Below are positions 42,560-52,089 of a stretch of 64,000 nt of DNA, piece after piece. The position numbers and the translations under genes were made by a program. How positions within the stretch are numbered: position 1 is the first letter of the stretch; every line of letters starts with the position of its first letter. The notes under the pieces were generated by a model, which was given only the letters and a program-made list of their open reading frames with translations, had not been told where the DNA came from and searched no databases. The stretch spans positions 186,001-250,000 of the forward strand of contig JADJPO010000002.1 in NCBI GenBank assembly GCA_016713225.1. Direction: 5' to 3'. This DNA is from Kineosporiaceae bacterium. GTDB taxonomy: Bacteria; Actinomycetota; Actinomycetes; Actinomycetales; Kineosporiaceae.

Positions 42560-44593
42560 ATGGATTCGATCGAGGAGGACGCCGAGGAGGAACAGCACCG
42601 GCTCGGCGAGCTGCTGTTCCCGGTGATGGCGGACTACGCCGACGCGGTGTGTGCCGGCGATGCCGCCGGCCGGGCAGAGTATGCCGAGCAGCTGCGCTGC
42701 CTGGTGCGCGAGGACGTGGCGCCGGCCGCGGCGTGTGAGTTCGTCGACGTGCTCGGCGTGGTGGTCACCGAGCGCTGGGACGAGGACCGCCGCGCCGGCC
42801 TGCCCGCGCCCGGGCCCCCGGACGGCGCCTCGCTCGAGGAGTCGTTGCGGTACACCGAACAGCTGTTGCTCGAGCTGGGGTCGCGCGCCGGGGCGGCGTA
42901 CGTGCTCATGGCACGCGGGCGTGCCCTGCACGGCCGGGACGACGCGGGCGCCGTGGTCGCCCTGCATCGCGCCTGTGGGTTGTTCGAGGAGCTCGATCTG
43001 CCACAGCCCCGAGCGGCCTGCCTGGCCGAGCTCGCCGCGCTGCGGCGCCAGACCGGGGACCACGGTGGAGCCGCCGAGGACTATCGCCGGGCGGCCGAGC
43101 TCGCCGAGCGGTGCGGCGCCACCGACCAGGCTCGGTTCTGGGGGGTGTGTGCCGCGGACGCCGCGCTGGCCGCGGGCCGGGACGCGGCGGAGGCCGTGCG
43201 GCTCGACGAGGCGCTCGACCGGTTCCGTGAGGCGCGTGCGGGGTACCTGGCCGGTGGCGCGCCGTGCGCCCCGGGGGCTGCGAACGCCGCGCTACACCTG
43301 GGGATCACGGCGTTCGCCCGTCACGAGACCGACCTGGCCGAGACCTGGTTCCGGACGGCGGACGCGGAGTTCGACGCTCTCGCCGACCGTGGCGGGGCCG
43401 GCGCCGTCCACCTCGCCTGGGGCAATGCCCTGATGTCGCGCGGCGACGCCCAGGCGGCCGAGCCCTTGCTGCGCCGAGCCCACGGCGAACTCGTCGAGGT
43501 CGGCCACCTCGCGGGTGCGGCGGCCTGCCTGCGGCTGCTGGCCGCCTCGGCGTTCCACCGTGGCGATCAGGCACGGGCAGGCCGACTGTTCGCGCAGGCG
43601 GCGCAGGTGCTGGGCGATCCCGAGAGCGCTGTCGTCGCCCAGCTGGCCGAGGTCCTCGCCGAGGTGCCGCACGAGGCCACCGGGTCGGTCCTGGCCGGCC
43701 TGCGCGAGCGCCTGGTGGACGTCGGCGAACTGGGCAAGGCTGCCGGGACCGCCATGCTCGAGGTGCAGGAACTGGTGCGGACCGGGCGCCGAGAGCAGGC
43801 CCGGGCCGCCGTGGCGCGCTTCGAGGATCTGGTGGCCCGGGCGAGCGCCGACCCGCGTAGCCGGTATGCGCTCCCGACGCTGTCGTGGATGCCGGCGCTG
43901 CTGACGGTGACGGCGTCCGACGTGGGTGGGCCGCAGGAGCGTCAGGTGGCGTTGCGCGACTGCCACGAGGCGATGGTGGCCGCCGGCGCGCGCCTCCCGG
44001 CGGCCCGGCTCGCCGTCCAGTTGGCGGCTCACGACCTGGCCATCGGTGACGCGCGACAGGCTGTCGATCAGGTGGTCCCCGCGTTGTTGACCCTGCACAC
44101 GCTGGCGGCGACCCTGCCGGATGCCGGCGAGCGGAGCCGATGGTCCGTGGTCGTGGCCGACGCGGCGTACCTCGCCGTGCGGGCCGCGCATCAGCTCGGC
44201 GACCACCGCTTGCTCGCGGAGCTGCTCGAGACCGTGCATGGCCAGGCGATGCCCGAACCGTTGGCGGCGACCGAGGAGGAGCAGTCGCTCGATGCGCTCC
44301 TGGTGGCGACGGCGCGGCTGATCGCCCTGTCGGACGGCACCCAGGTCAGCGCCGGGGGCAGTCTCCGGGATCGCCTCGGGGATGGCCTCGGGGGCGGTCT
44401 CGAAGGCGGTCTCGGGGACAACACAGCGCCCGCCCGGGTGGCTCCCGGCGCAGCGGCCACCGCCCTGGCCGTACCTCCGGCGATCCGGATGCCGTGGCTG
44501 CGTCTGGCGCTCGAGGAACACCGCGCCGCGGCACATCGGTACGGCACCGACCTGGACGCCGCCGGCGTGGTGCGGTTCACCGTGGCGCGGTAA
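42560..44593 (+). CDS. TPR-like repeat protein B of the CHAT-associated region
   Basis: A 677-residue paralogue of protein A, divergently transcribed from a shared 135-bp promoter region. It is a helical-repeat protein (RAACLAELAALRRQTGDHGG, AADYRRAAELAERCG and many similar units) with no membrane segment. Near the end a glycine-rich insertion GDGLGGGLEGGLGD interrupts the stretch that is conserved between the paralogues and is coded by a degenerate 12-bp repeat. The final MPWLRLALEEH and VVRFTVAR motif is shared with A. The ATG is preferred over the TTG immediately before it. Its end overlaps the convergent zinc-ribbon gene by 17 bases. Confidence 0.78.
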   Translation: MDSIEEDAEEEQHRLGELLFPVMADYADAVCAGDAAGRAEYAEQLRCLVREDVAPAAACEFVDVLGVVVTERWDEDRRAGLPAPGPPDGASLEESLRYTEQLLLELGSRAGAAYVLMARGRALHGRDDAGAVVALHRACGLFEELDLPQPRAACLAELAALRRQTGDHGGAAEDYRRAAELAERCGATDQARFWGVCAADAALAAGRDAAEAVRLDEALDRFREARAGYLAGGAPCAPGAANAALHLGITAFARHETDLAETWFRTADAEFDALADRGGAGAVHLAWGNALMSRGDAQAAEPLLRRAHGELVEVGHLAGAAACLRLLAASAFHRGDQARAGRLFAQAAQVLGDPESAVVAQLAEVLAEVPHEATGSVLAGLRERLVDVGELGKAAGTAMLEVQELVRTGRREQARAAVARFEDLVARASADPRSRYALPTLSWMPALLTVTASDVGGPQERQVALRDCHEAMVAAGARLPAARLAVQLAAHDLAIGDARQAVDQVVPALLTLHTLAATLPDAGERSRWSVVVADAAYLAVRAAHQLGDHRLLAELLETVHGQAMPEPLAATEEEQSLDALLVATARLIALSDGTQVSAGGSLRDRLGDGLGGGLEGGLGDNTAPARVAPGAAATALAVPPAIRMPWLRLALEEHRAAAHRYGTDLDAAGVVRFTVAR

Positions 44594-44852
44594 CCGGTGG
44601 TTGGCTGGTGGTGTGCCACCCACCGTTGCACCACGGGCAGCGATAGACCCGGATCTCGCGTCGCGCGGAATCCAGCCCCAGCGCGAGGGCGAGCTGTCGG
44701 GCTCGCCGCCGGCTGCGCAGGGCGTCGGCGGCCTGACGGTGGTCGCGGTAGCGCTGCTTGCCTGTGGCGGGGCAGATCGTGGCGCGGTGACGATCGATGC
44801 GCCGTTCTCGTCGGCCTCGCCCGCAGCGGGACCGCATCAGCGTGGCGTGCAT
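44577..44852 (-). CDS. Small basic zinc-ribbon-like protein
   Basis: A 91-residue basic protein from an ATG preceded by GGGGAGG. A Cys in RATICPATGKQRYRDH and a CPWCNGGWH near the end resemble a treble-clef or zinc-ribbon pair, and the ending RVYRCPWCNGGWHTTSQP is common, as I recall, in short actinobacterial proteins often seen near mobile or phage-derived genes. It may bind nucleic acid. It overlaps the end of the TPR B gene from the opposite strand. Confidence 0.7.
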   Translation of the reverse strand: MHATLMRSRCGRGRRERRIDRHRATICPATGKQRYRDHRQAADALRSRRRARQLALALGLDSARREIRVYRCPWCNGGWHTTSQPPVTAPR

Positions 44853-45039
44853 GGAACCTCCCCATCTCGTCCGGTCGACGGCCGGTTCTGGACGTCTCAC
44901 CGCTGGAACCGATCCCGGTCGGCAGGATGGTGGGTGCGGTGATCACGGGCATTGATGGGCCGGGATCGGTAGGAGATGCTTCTGGGCGGCGAGGTCGGGG
45001 CGAAGGGGAGGGGCTGGTCGTGATCAGCAGGGCGGGCGG

Positions 45040-46602
45040 ATGAGCAGGTACACCTGCCTGCACGTCGTCGCCGAGGTGCTGCAGCGACTGGCCCGGCTGC
45101 GGGGCATCGACGACGGTGGTCGGCGCGGGCCGTGGGCTCCGTGGCTGCGCCGCTCCGATGATCTGCGGGTCGGTTGGGGTGTGGTGATCCGCACCTGGCC
45201 GCTGGAACGTGGTCGCGCGCCGGGAGCGAACGCCGTCCCCGAGCGTGAGGTCGTCCCGTGGTTGCGCGAGGCCGCCGAGCGAGGGTTCGACGACTATGCG
45301 GCCCTGGGCGCGATCGCCCCCGAGGTGAGCCGGGGCGCGATCGAGCTGCTCGCCGACCACGGGGTGCGGACAACCCCCCACGAGCTGAGCGAGATCGTCG
45401 CCACCCGGCTGTTGGTCGCCTCGGCGGAGCTCGGTCGCTGCCCGCAGGGTCCACCCGAGCTCTCGGCCATCTCGGCGGGCATCGCCGCGGAGCTCGCGGG
45501 CGCGGCGAAATCGTTGCCCGCCGCGGACTTCGAGGCCCTCGCGGCGCCTCGGTACGAGACGCTCTGGCGCGAGAGGGGGGCAGCGGTGTGGGCGGCCTGG
45601 CCGCCGTCCGGGGTCGGTCTGGGCGCCGACGCTCGTCCGCCCCTGCTGCCCGATCGATCGATCGGGGCCGGCCGTGGCGGCTGGGCGCTCGGTACCGACC
45701 GCAGCGTCTATGACCGATATGGCCTGCACTACCAACGCAAGGCGCGCACTCGGCGGTCGCGGGACGAACCTGATCGCCGGCCGCTGCCGGCTGACGGTAC
45801 CGAGCGCGTCGAGGAGGAACTGGCCCGGGTCTGCTCGCCGTACGGTCTCGTGGCGGCCGAGCACCACGGCGTGGTGCTGGCCATCGCCTACGGCGCCGAA
45901 CGCGGCGACGCCCGGACCAGCCGCGGTGCACTCCACACCCTGCGCACCAGCCCGGATCCGCTGCTGCCGCTGGTCGCGGGGCGTCCGGCCGAGGCGGTGC
46001 CGGACGAGGGCCTGGTGGCCGCGGTGCGCGACCTGGTCGACGGCTGGCGACGTTCGGAGCCGGCCCGATTGCTCGCCGTCCGTCATGGCGATCTCGACAG
46101 CCACGTGGACGTGATCGCCTCGGCGCTCGGTCGCAAGGTCTGGATGGACCTGCACCGGCGCGAGCGCGAGTTCCTGACCCCGGCCGACCGTCCCTCGGTG
46201 GCGCGCCATCTCAAGGTGGCCATGGACCAAGTGGTTCCCGAGGCGGTGCAGGGACGGGCACTCGGTGCCGGTGAGGCGGGCCCGCCCGACCCTGCCGACC
46301 GGCCCCGACTGCCGGAGGCACGCGTCGGCCCGACGGCGGCCGAGGCCGACCAGCTGAGCCGGCGCGAGAACACCATGCTGCGCCTGATGGACGACGCGCG
46401 GGCCTCTGCGGCGGGGGCAGAGCGCTTGCGTCACTGGGGAATCGCCATCACGAGTGGAGACGACGAGCTGGTCCGTCGCGAGTACGCCGACTTCGTGGCC
46501 GAGCAGGTTGTGGCCTCGGCCGGTGCGTTGGACGCCGCGAGGTTCTCGACCGCCGACGAGCTCCTCGACGTGCTACGACAGGCACGAGGTGATCAGGCAT
46601 GA
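45040..46602 (+). CDS. Unknown protein, first gene of the CHAT-VWA unit
   Basis: A 520-residue soluble protein. It is mostly helical and charged, with no membrane helix or signal. The N-terminus (MSRYTCLHVVAEVLQRLARL) and the middle (LHYQRKARTRRSRDEPDRR) give no recognisable family. A helical C-terminal third with LSRRENTMLRLMDDARAS could oligomerise. It is the first of six genes whose ends overlap by about four bases each, so it is certainly in the same operon as the CHAT protease. It might be the recognition or adaptor subunit; this is inference from position. Confidence 0.7.
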   Translation: MSRYTCLHVVAEVLQRLARLRGIDDGGRRGPWAPWLRRSDDLRVGWGVVIRTWPLERGRAPGANAVPEREVVPWLREAAERGFDDYAALGAIAPEVSRGAIELLADHGVRTTPHELSEIVATRLLVASAELGRCPQGPPELSAISAGIAAELAGAAKSLPAADFEALAAPRYETLWRERGAAVWAAWPPSGVGLGADARPPLLPDRSIGAGRGGWALGTDRSVYDRYGLHYQRKARTRRSRDEPDRRPLPADGTERVEEELARVCSPYGLVAAEHHGVVLAIAYGAERGDARTSRGALHTLRTSPDPLLPLVAGRPAEAVPDEGLVAAVRDLVDGWRRSEPARLLAVRHGDLDSHVDVIASALGRKVWMDLHRREREFLTPADRPSVARHLKVAMDQVVPEAVQGRALGAGEAGPPDPADRPRLPEARVGPTAAEADQLSRRENTMLRLMDDARASAAGAERLRHWGIAITSGDDELVRREYADFVAEQVVASAGALDAARFSTADELLDVLRQARGDQA

Positions 46603-48146
46603 CGACATCGGTCCCGCCCGAGCCGCCCGGGGTGGTTCCCGTCGTCCGGGGTAGCACTGGGGACGTCGTGATCGGGCGGCTGCCCGCTGCCCCGGCCGGC
46701 GTGGTCACGCTGCCGGTGCCGGGAGGCACCCTCTATGTCGACCCCTCGGCGGTCGATGCCCTACCGGCCCTGGTCGTCGTCGACGAGGGCCGGGCGGCGA
46801 CCGCGATCGACCGGGTGTTCGGCGAGGGCGTCGCCGCGGGGGCGAGCACGGCGGGTGAGCAACCCCGACTGCTGCCCGCCGCCCGGACCGAGGGATGCGA
46901 GCGACTGATCCGGTATGCAGCGCTGCGCTGGCTGACCTCGACCGGGCCGTTGCCGGTGGACCGGGCCACGCTCGCCCTGGAGTGTGCCGTCGCCGCCGAC
47001 GACGCCGAGGACCTGCTCGATCCAGAGGTCCACGAGGCGCCGGACGTCGTGGAGTTCGCGCCGCTGGCCGTGGCGTTGGCTCGCACCCTGCGCACCGGTG
47101 GTGACGGGCTGGCCTGGCCGGGCCTGCCCGATCTGTTGGAGGACTCGCTCGCGGCGATCTGTCGTCGGGTGTCGCTCGATGACCCGATCAGTGCCGTGGC
47201 GCACCACGAGGCCGAGCTGCGCCGGGCGATGCACCGGTTCGGCACCGGGGCACTGGACTGGGACGCGTGGCAGCAGGCGGTGGGGTCGGCACGTCCCGAG
47301 GCCGCCGTCCACGCCGGCGTCGGTGGGGTCGCCGACGAGGCCGTCGTGCGCTCGGGGCGGTCGAGCGTCGATTGGGCGCACGTGCCACCAGGGGTTCTCG
47401 ACGCCGCCGAGGGGACCGTGCTGTGGTGGGTGGCGCCGTCCGGCGCCGATCGGGTGCGGATCGAGGTCGAGGTACTCGCTCACCGGGCTCCGGTGCGGAC
47501 GTCGGCGCTGGCCCGGCTGGTCGGCGGGGATCCCTCGGCGCGCGAGGTGTTGGTCACCCTCAGCCGTCGGGAGCAGACGCGCGGGTTGCGGGTGCGGGTC
47601 TACGTCCCCGGATTCCCGCTGCCTGTGGCGGACGCCGAGCTGCGGCCCAGTAGCGATGGGCAGCTGTGGCGGGGGTCGGTCGACGTCCCGGCCCGGGCGC
47701 TCGGCGACGACGGCATCCTGGTCGACGTGCACGGCACCGGATGGCTGGCCCCGCCGCGGTTCGGCCCCGCTGCCGTCCCGGCCGAGGCGATGCGTTGGGC
47801 GGGCCGGGGTCTGGCCCTGCTGCGGCTGTCGCGGGCGGCCCCCGGCACCCCCCGGGACGGCGTCCGTGAACCATGGGAGCGGGCGCGCCAGCTCTATGCC
47901 ACGGTGGCCGAGGGCGGTGGCCCCGGTGCTGCGCTGGCGGCCCGGCAGGAGGTTCGCTGTCTCGCGGTGATCGTCGCCCATCTGGAGGCGAACGGAGAGA
48001 CCCGCACCCGGCGGTTGCGGGCCGAGCTCGACGACCGCGCGAGCACTGTGACACCGATCGATGTCGCCGTCCCCGATCTCACCGACCCGGCCTGGGCTCC
48101 GACGGTCGCCGAACTGGGCCTGCTCGGCACCCGGAGCTCGTCGTGA
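46599..48146 (+). CDS. Unknown protein, second gene of the CHAT-VWA unit
   Basis: A 515-residue soluble protein starting at an ATGA overlap. The first half is helical (CERLIRYAALRWL, DVVEFAPLAVALARTLR). The middle (VLWWVAPSGADRVRIEVEVL, LRVRVYVPGFPLPVADAEL) is a beta-sandwich-like region. A final helical segment contains WERARQLYATVAEGGG. No family recognised. Its stop overlaps the GTG of the CHAT gene, so the two proteins are probably made in equal amounts and could be partners or substrate and protease. Confidence 0.7.
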   Translation: MTTSVPPEPPGVVPVVRGSTGDVVIGRLPAAPAGVVTLPVPGGTLYVDPSAVDALPALVVVDEGRAATAIDRVFGEGVAAGASTAGEQPRLLPAARTEGCERLIRYAALRWLTSTGPLPVDRATLALECAVAADDAEDLLDPEVHEAPDVVEFAPLAVALARTLRTGGDGLAWPGLPDLLEDSLAAICRRVSLDDPISAVAHHEAELRRAMHRFGTGALDWDAWQQAVGSARPEAAVHAGVGGVADEAVVRSGRSSVDWAHVPPGVLDAAEGTVLWWVAPSGADRVRIEVEVLAHRAPVRTSALARLVGGDPSAREVLVTLSRREQTRGLRVRVYVPGFPLPVADAELRPSSDGQLWRGSVDVPARALGDDGILVDVHGTGWLAPPRFGPAAVPAEAMRWAGRGLALLRLSRAAPGTPRDGVREPWERARQLYATVAEGGGPGAALAARQEVRCLAVIVAHLEANGETRTRRLRAELDDRASTVTPIDVAVPDLTDPAWAPTVAELGLLGTRSSS

Positions 48147-49306
48147 TCCCGGCAGCCGACGGCGACGCGCCCGAGCGGGTGGGGTGGTGGTTCGCGCTCG
48201 AACCGGTCGGTGCCGATGCGGTGGCCTGGTCGCTGATCCGGGTCGACGACGAACCGCCCACCGGCCCGGTCGCCGCCGGGCTGCTCGACGGCACCGCTCC
48301 GCTGCGTCGGTTGGCCCAGGCCCTGCTGCCGCAACGGGACGCCGCGCAGCTGTGGACCGGACCGCTGGTCGATCACGAGGCCGAACCCTGGACGGCGGTC
48401 CGGTTGGGTCGGGGCCTGATCCCGGACGCGCTGCGCGAGGAGTTGCTGGCTGCCGACGTCTCCCGGGTCCGGCACACCGTGACCATTGCCTGCCGCGGCT
48501 GGTTGGCCCAGGTGCCGTGGGACGTGCTGGCACTGGACGCCTCGGGCCGGGTTCGGCTCATCGAGCGAGCTCGCGTCGGCGCCGGGCTGTCCCCGACGGT
48601 CAATGCAGGCCGCCGGCGGGCGCCGGCGCCGCGTCCGGGTGCGCCGGCGTTGCGGCTGCTCGATCCGGGCAGCCGGCACGACGCCGATCTGAAGCCGATC
48701 TACCCCGGCGGCTACCCGTTCGACTGGGACGACGTGCTGCAACCAGGGGAGCGGTTGATCCCCGACGGGAGGCCGCTGAGTGCCGAGGCGTTCGGTGAGT
48801 TGCTCCGAGCCGAGGCCGGGTGGAGCCGATTGCTGTACTTCGGTCACTGCCGTCCGGGGACGGCGGACACCCCGGCCGGGGCCTGCCTCATGCTGAGCAC
48901 CCCGGACGGGTCGCAGGAGTTCACGGCCCACACCTGGCTCGGCGATCCCGAGCGATGGCCTTGCCCTGCTCGGGTGGCCTTGATCGCTTGTGGCAGTGAC
49001 GATTCGGTGCAGCTCGAACAGTCCGGGTTGCCGGTGGCCGCGGTCAACGCCGGGGCCGAGGTGCTCACGGTGACCCGGTGGACCCTGCCGCTGGACGTCG
49101 ATCCCGCCGAGGCCGCCACGACGGCGCTCGCCCTGGCCGTGGACGCCGCCCACCGCGCCCCCGATCCCCTCACGGCCATCGGCGCCTGGCAGCGTGAACG
49201 CCTGACGGCGTGGCGGACCACGGGCCGGCGCCGGGATTCGCCACTGCTCTGGGGGGCACTGGCCACCTACCTGGTTCCGGTGGCCCAGGTGGAGTCGCCG
49301 AACTGA
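48143..49306 (+). CDS. CHAT-domain (caspase-like) protease
   Basis: The 387-residue product starts at a GTG overlapping the previous stop. The C-terminal two thirds form a CHAT peptidase domain: RGWLAQVPWDVLALD (about 118-132) is the conserved LP-W-xLxLD strand; LLYFGHCRPG contains the catalytic His (His235); RVALIACGSDDS contains the nucleophile Cys (Cys283). Both dyad residues are intact. CHAT proteases are separase/caspase-like and act in gasdermin cleavage, in CRISPR-linked TPR-CHAT effectors and in many predicted conflict systems. Substrates are not evident, but the neighbouring toxin-like and lipoprotein gene products are candidates. Confidence 0.87.
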   Translation: MIPAADGDAPERVGWWFALEPVGADAVAWSLIRVDDEPPTGPVAAGLLDGTAPLRRLAQALLPQRDAAQLWTGPLVDHEAEPWTAVRLGRGLIPDALREELLAADVSRVRHTVTIACRGWLAQVPWDVLALDASGRVRLIERARVGAGLSPTVNAGRRRAPAPRPGAPALRLLDPGSRHDADLKPIYPGGYPFDWDDVLQPGERLIPDGRPLSAEAFGELLRAEAGWSRLLYFGHCRPGTADTPAGACLMLSTPDGSQEFTAHTWLGDPERWPCPARVALIACGSDDSVQLEQSGLPVAAVNAGAEVLTVTRWTLPLDVDPAEAATTALALAVDAAHRAPDPLTAIGAWQRERLTAWRTTGRRRDSPLLWGALATYLVPVAQVESPN

Positions 49307-49381
49307 CTCCCTGACCGGGATCGGTCGAGGGGACACAGGTGCTGACCGTGCCTGGCCCCGAGATCCCAGGGAGTGGTTCCC

Positions 49382-50857
49382 GTGCCGTCCTTGTTCCGAC
49401 GCCGATCCCGCCATCCGTTGCCGACCGGTCGCCCCAGCCCGACCCGTTCGGCACGAACGACTCTGAGTCGTGACCTACAGCAGACTCAGCCACTGCAGGA
49501 CCCCCTGCCGGACACCAGTGGTCCGGTGGCCCTGCTCGGCCTGCGGGCCAGCGTCACCGCAGGCGACCGGACGCGGCGTCCGGCTCGTCGGTTGGGGCGC
49601 CGGGTCCGCCGGGTCGAGATCGTGCGCCGTCGCCGCTCGGCCGCCCTCGAGGGCGTTCGCGGGCGGCTCGACGCCGGTCGGACGCAGGCCCGGCTGGCTG
49701 CTGCCGCCGCGCACGACCGTTCCGCCGCACGTCTGGGTCACCTCTCGGTGTGGATCTCGACGCTGCCGGTGTATGCGCTCGCCTTCGGGATGGTGCTGAA
49801 CGATCCCGTCTTCGTGCTGATGACCCTGCGTGAGGCGTTCGACATCCCGCTCTCGACCGGGGCGCTCGACGTGCGCAATCCGGATGTGCTGGTCGCCGTG
49901 GCGGGCGCGTTCGTGGTGACAACGGTTCTCGTGGCGGCTTCGCACGTCACCGGGAATGCGTTGGCCACGTTGCTGTTCCGGCCGCATCTGGCCAGGGCCG
50001 GCACCGATGAGGGGGACTCCAGGGGTGCCTTCCCGGGGATCGCCGAGCATCAGCGGCTCATGGGCACCGTTCCCGCGGCGATCATCGCGACGATCGGCAT
50101 CGTCCCGATGTTCTGGTTCATGGTGTTGCTGCACCATTTCGCGGTGGCCCGGTTCGAGGCCGACATCGCCGCCTCGATCACCGGTGGCAGAGCCCGCACC
50201 TGGGTGGTGTGGAGCATCACCATGCTGCCGTTGGTGGTGCTGGCGTTTCAGACCCTGGCCTGTGCCCCGCAGGTGGAGTTCGCCCGCAAGGCCTCCGGGT
50301 GGAGCCGTCGGTACCGACTGCGTGAGCGGCTCGACATCGCGGCCGACCAGCGCCGCATCAGCCTCGAGCACCGGCGCCGCACCCGCGCGGACTGGTCGCT
50401 CGCCGTCCTGGCGGACGTCTTGCGCGACATCGCGCACCGCACGGATCACGAGGCCTACCGGGCGCGCAACGAGACCGGGGCCGTGGACGTCTCGGCGGTC
50501 GAACAGGCCTGGCGGTTCCCCGCCGACCCGTTGCCCTCCGGGGTGCCGGCCGTGGAGGCCACCGGCCGGGTGGCCGGACGGTTCCTGCCCGGGCTGGACG
50601 ACGTCCCGAACCGGGTGCGCTGTGCCGTGACGGCCTGGCGCCGGTTGCCGCCGGTGCCCCAGGCATCCGAGGCCGCCTGTCTGTGGCGGCAGGCGCGGAC
50701 TCGCGCCGAGCAGGCGGCCGGGATCAGTGCTGGGACCACGGGGACCGGCCGCCTGGTGCGGCTGGACCTCACCGGCACCGAGCGGGTGCCGGCCGCCCGC
50801 AACGGTGCCGATCGCGTCACCGACCTCGACGTCGTCTCATCCCGGGAGCAGTCATGA
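49382..50857 (+). CDS. Polytopic membrane protein of the CHAT-VWA unit
   Basis: A 491-residue protein. A long basic, disordered N-terminus (RRPARRLGRRVRRVEIVRRR) is followed by about four membrane helices in two pairs (around 125-185 and 220-290) and a cytoplasmic helical domain with DQRRISLEHRRRTRADW. No enzymatic motif. Start is a GTG eight bases after AGGGAG; another GTG three codons earlier is possible. The 75-base gap before it is the only gap in the operon. It may form the membrane platform for the lipoprotein and VWA subunits. Confidence 0.68.
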   Translation: MPSLFRRRSRHPLPTGRPSPTRSARTTLSRDLQQTQPLQDPLPDTSGPVALLGLRASVTAGDRTRRPARRLGRRVRRVEIVRRRRSAALEGVRGRLDAGRTQARLAAAAAHDRSAARLGHLSVWISTLPVYALAFGMVLNDPVFVLMTLREAFDIPLSTGALDVRNPDVLVAVAGAFVVTTVLVAASHVTGNALATLLFRPHLARAGTDEGDSRGAFPGIAEHQRLMGTVPAAIIATIGIVPMFWFMVLLHHFAVARFEADIAASITGGRARTWVVWSITMLPLVVLAFQTLACAPQVEFARKASGWSRRYRLRERLDIAADQRRISLEHRRRTRADWSLAVLADVLRDIAHRTDHEAYRARNETGAVDVSAVEQAWRFPADPLPSGVPAVEATGRVAGRFLPGLDDVPNRVRCAVTAWRRLPPVPQASEAACLWRQARTRAEQAAGISAGTTGTGRLVRLDLTGTERVPAARNGADRVTDLDVVSSREQS

Positions 50858-52089
50858 ACCCCACCGCACCCCGTCTCTGGAGCAACGCTGCCGTGCTGGC
50901 CGCCGTCCTGGTCGTGACCGGCTGTGGCGGCTCGGCCGACAGCGATGCGCCCGGGCCATCGGCGGGCGTGGCTCCGGCGGCCTGTGCCAAGGTCTTCGCC
51001 CAGAGCGTCCCGGCCGCCGCCGACAACGTGTTGCTCGTGGTCGATCGCACCGCCTCGGTGGCCGACCAGCCGATGCCGGCCGCGCTCGCCGCGGATCTGT
51101 CGGAGGTCAGCCGGCGCAACGGATCCCTGACCGTCGTGGCGGTCGACGGGGACGGCGCCGCGCCCCGGATCCTGGCCAAGCACGTCGCCTTGAGCACCTC
51201 GGGGGAGCGGGATCGTCCCTCGGTCGAACGGCTCGCCACGGTGATCCCGGCCTGCGTGGCGGCGACCTACGTCGATCCGGTACGCCCGGTGTCGGCGGGC
51301 AGCGATCTGTATCGGGCCATGGCGGTGGCGGCGCACCTGCTCACCCCGGGCACCCGGCTCTGGACCCTGACCGACCTGGTGCCCACCGCCGGGTCGCTGG
51401 CCCTGGACGACGAGCTGGTCAGCCGGGGTGCCGCGGCGGCCGGCCAGAGCCTGCTGCGGGCTGCCCCGTTGGATCTGAAGGGTGTGCGCTGGCACGTCGT
51501 CGGGATCGGTGCGACGTCGGCGGCGCTGGTGCCCGCGACCCAGGAGTGGCTGCGTGATCTCGGCCGTGTGCTGTGCAGCGGGTGGCATGCCACCGGGTGC
51601 GAGGCATTGGCCCTCGATCCGGTGAACCCGGTGCGCACCGGCGCTGCCGGCCTGCCCGCCGATCCGATGCCGGCCTTCCCCCGGGTCACCCGGCGACGCA
51701 CGGGCGGCGGATGCACCTACACCGTCCCCGGCAGTGTGAGCTTCGCGGGGGACTCTGCCGACCTACGGGACGACGTCGGTCAGCTGCTCGGCGAGCCGTT
51801 GCGCCAGCTGCAGCAGGATCCACAGGCTCGTCTGGTCGTGGTGGGTCACACCGCGAGCTCGGCTCGCTATGACGCGGCCGGGTTGAGGACGTTGTCGCTG
51901 CGCCGGGCCGATGCGGTCGCCCGGTGGTTCCACGAGCAGGGCGTCGATCAGACTCGGATCACCACCCGCGGGGTCGGGGACACCGAGCCCCTGGCGGAGG
52001 ACATCGACCCGACCAGCGGACAGCAGATCGAGTCCGTGGCCGCGCGCGAGCGGCGGGTCACCCTCACCGTGGCCGGTGCCTCGTGTTGA
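50854..52089 (+). CDS. OmpA-domain lipoprotein with VWA-like N-terminal part
   Basis: A 411-residue exported lipoprotein, with a lipobox VVTGC (Cys24). The first half (NVLLVVDRTASVADQ, then alternating strands and helices, ending LTDLVPT) looks like a degenerate von Willebrand A fold with DRTAS in place of the DxSxS metal motif. The C-terminal 120 residues are an OmpA peptidoglycan-binding domain: RTLSLRRADAVARWFHEQG, ITTRGVGDTEP and RERRVTL are all family features. The protein would link membrane and cell wall. ATGA overlap with the preceding gene. Confidence 0.85.
   Translation: MNPTAPRLWSNAAVLAAVLVVTGCGGSADSDAPGPSAGVAPAACAKVFAQSVPAAADNVLLVVDRTASVADQPMPAALAADLSEVSRRNGSLTVVAVDGDGAAPRILAKHVALSTSGERDRPSVERLATVIPACVAATYVDPVRPVSAGSDLYRAMAVAAHLLTPGTRLWTLTDLVPTAGSLALDDELVSRGAAAAGQSLLRAAPLDLKGVRWHVVGIGATSAALVPATQEWLRDLGRVLCSGWHATGCEALALDPVNPVRTGAAGLPADPMPAFPRVTRRRTGGGCTYTVPGSVSFAGDSADLRDDVGQLLGEPLRQLQQDPQARLVVVGHTASSARYDAAGLRTLSLRRADAVARWFHEQGVDQTRITTRGVGDTEPLAEDIDPTSGQQIESVAARERRVTLTVAGASC

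Noticed and set aside
44191..46434. Open frame of about 750 codons on the minus strand
   Set aside because: It covers the end of TPR protein B, the small zinc-ribbon gene and most of the 45040 gene in antisense; no protein-like features.
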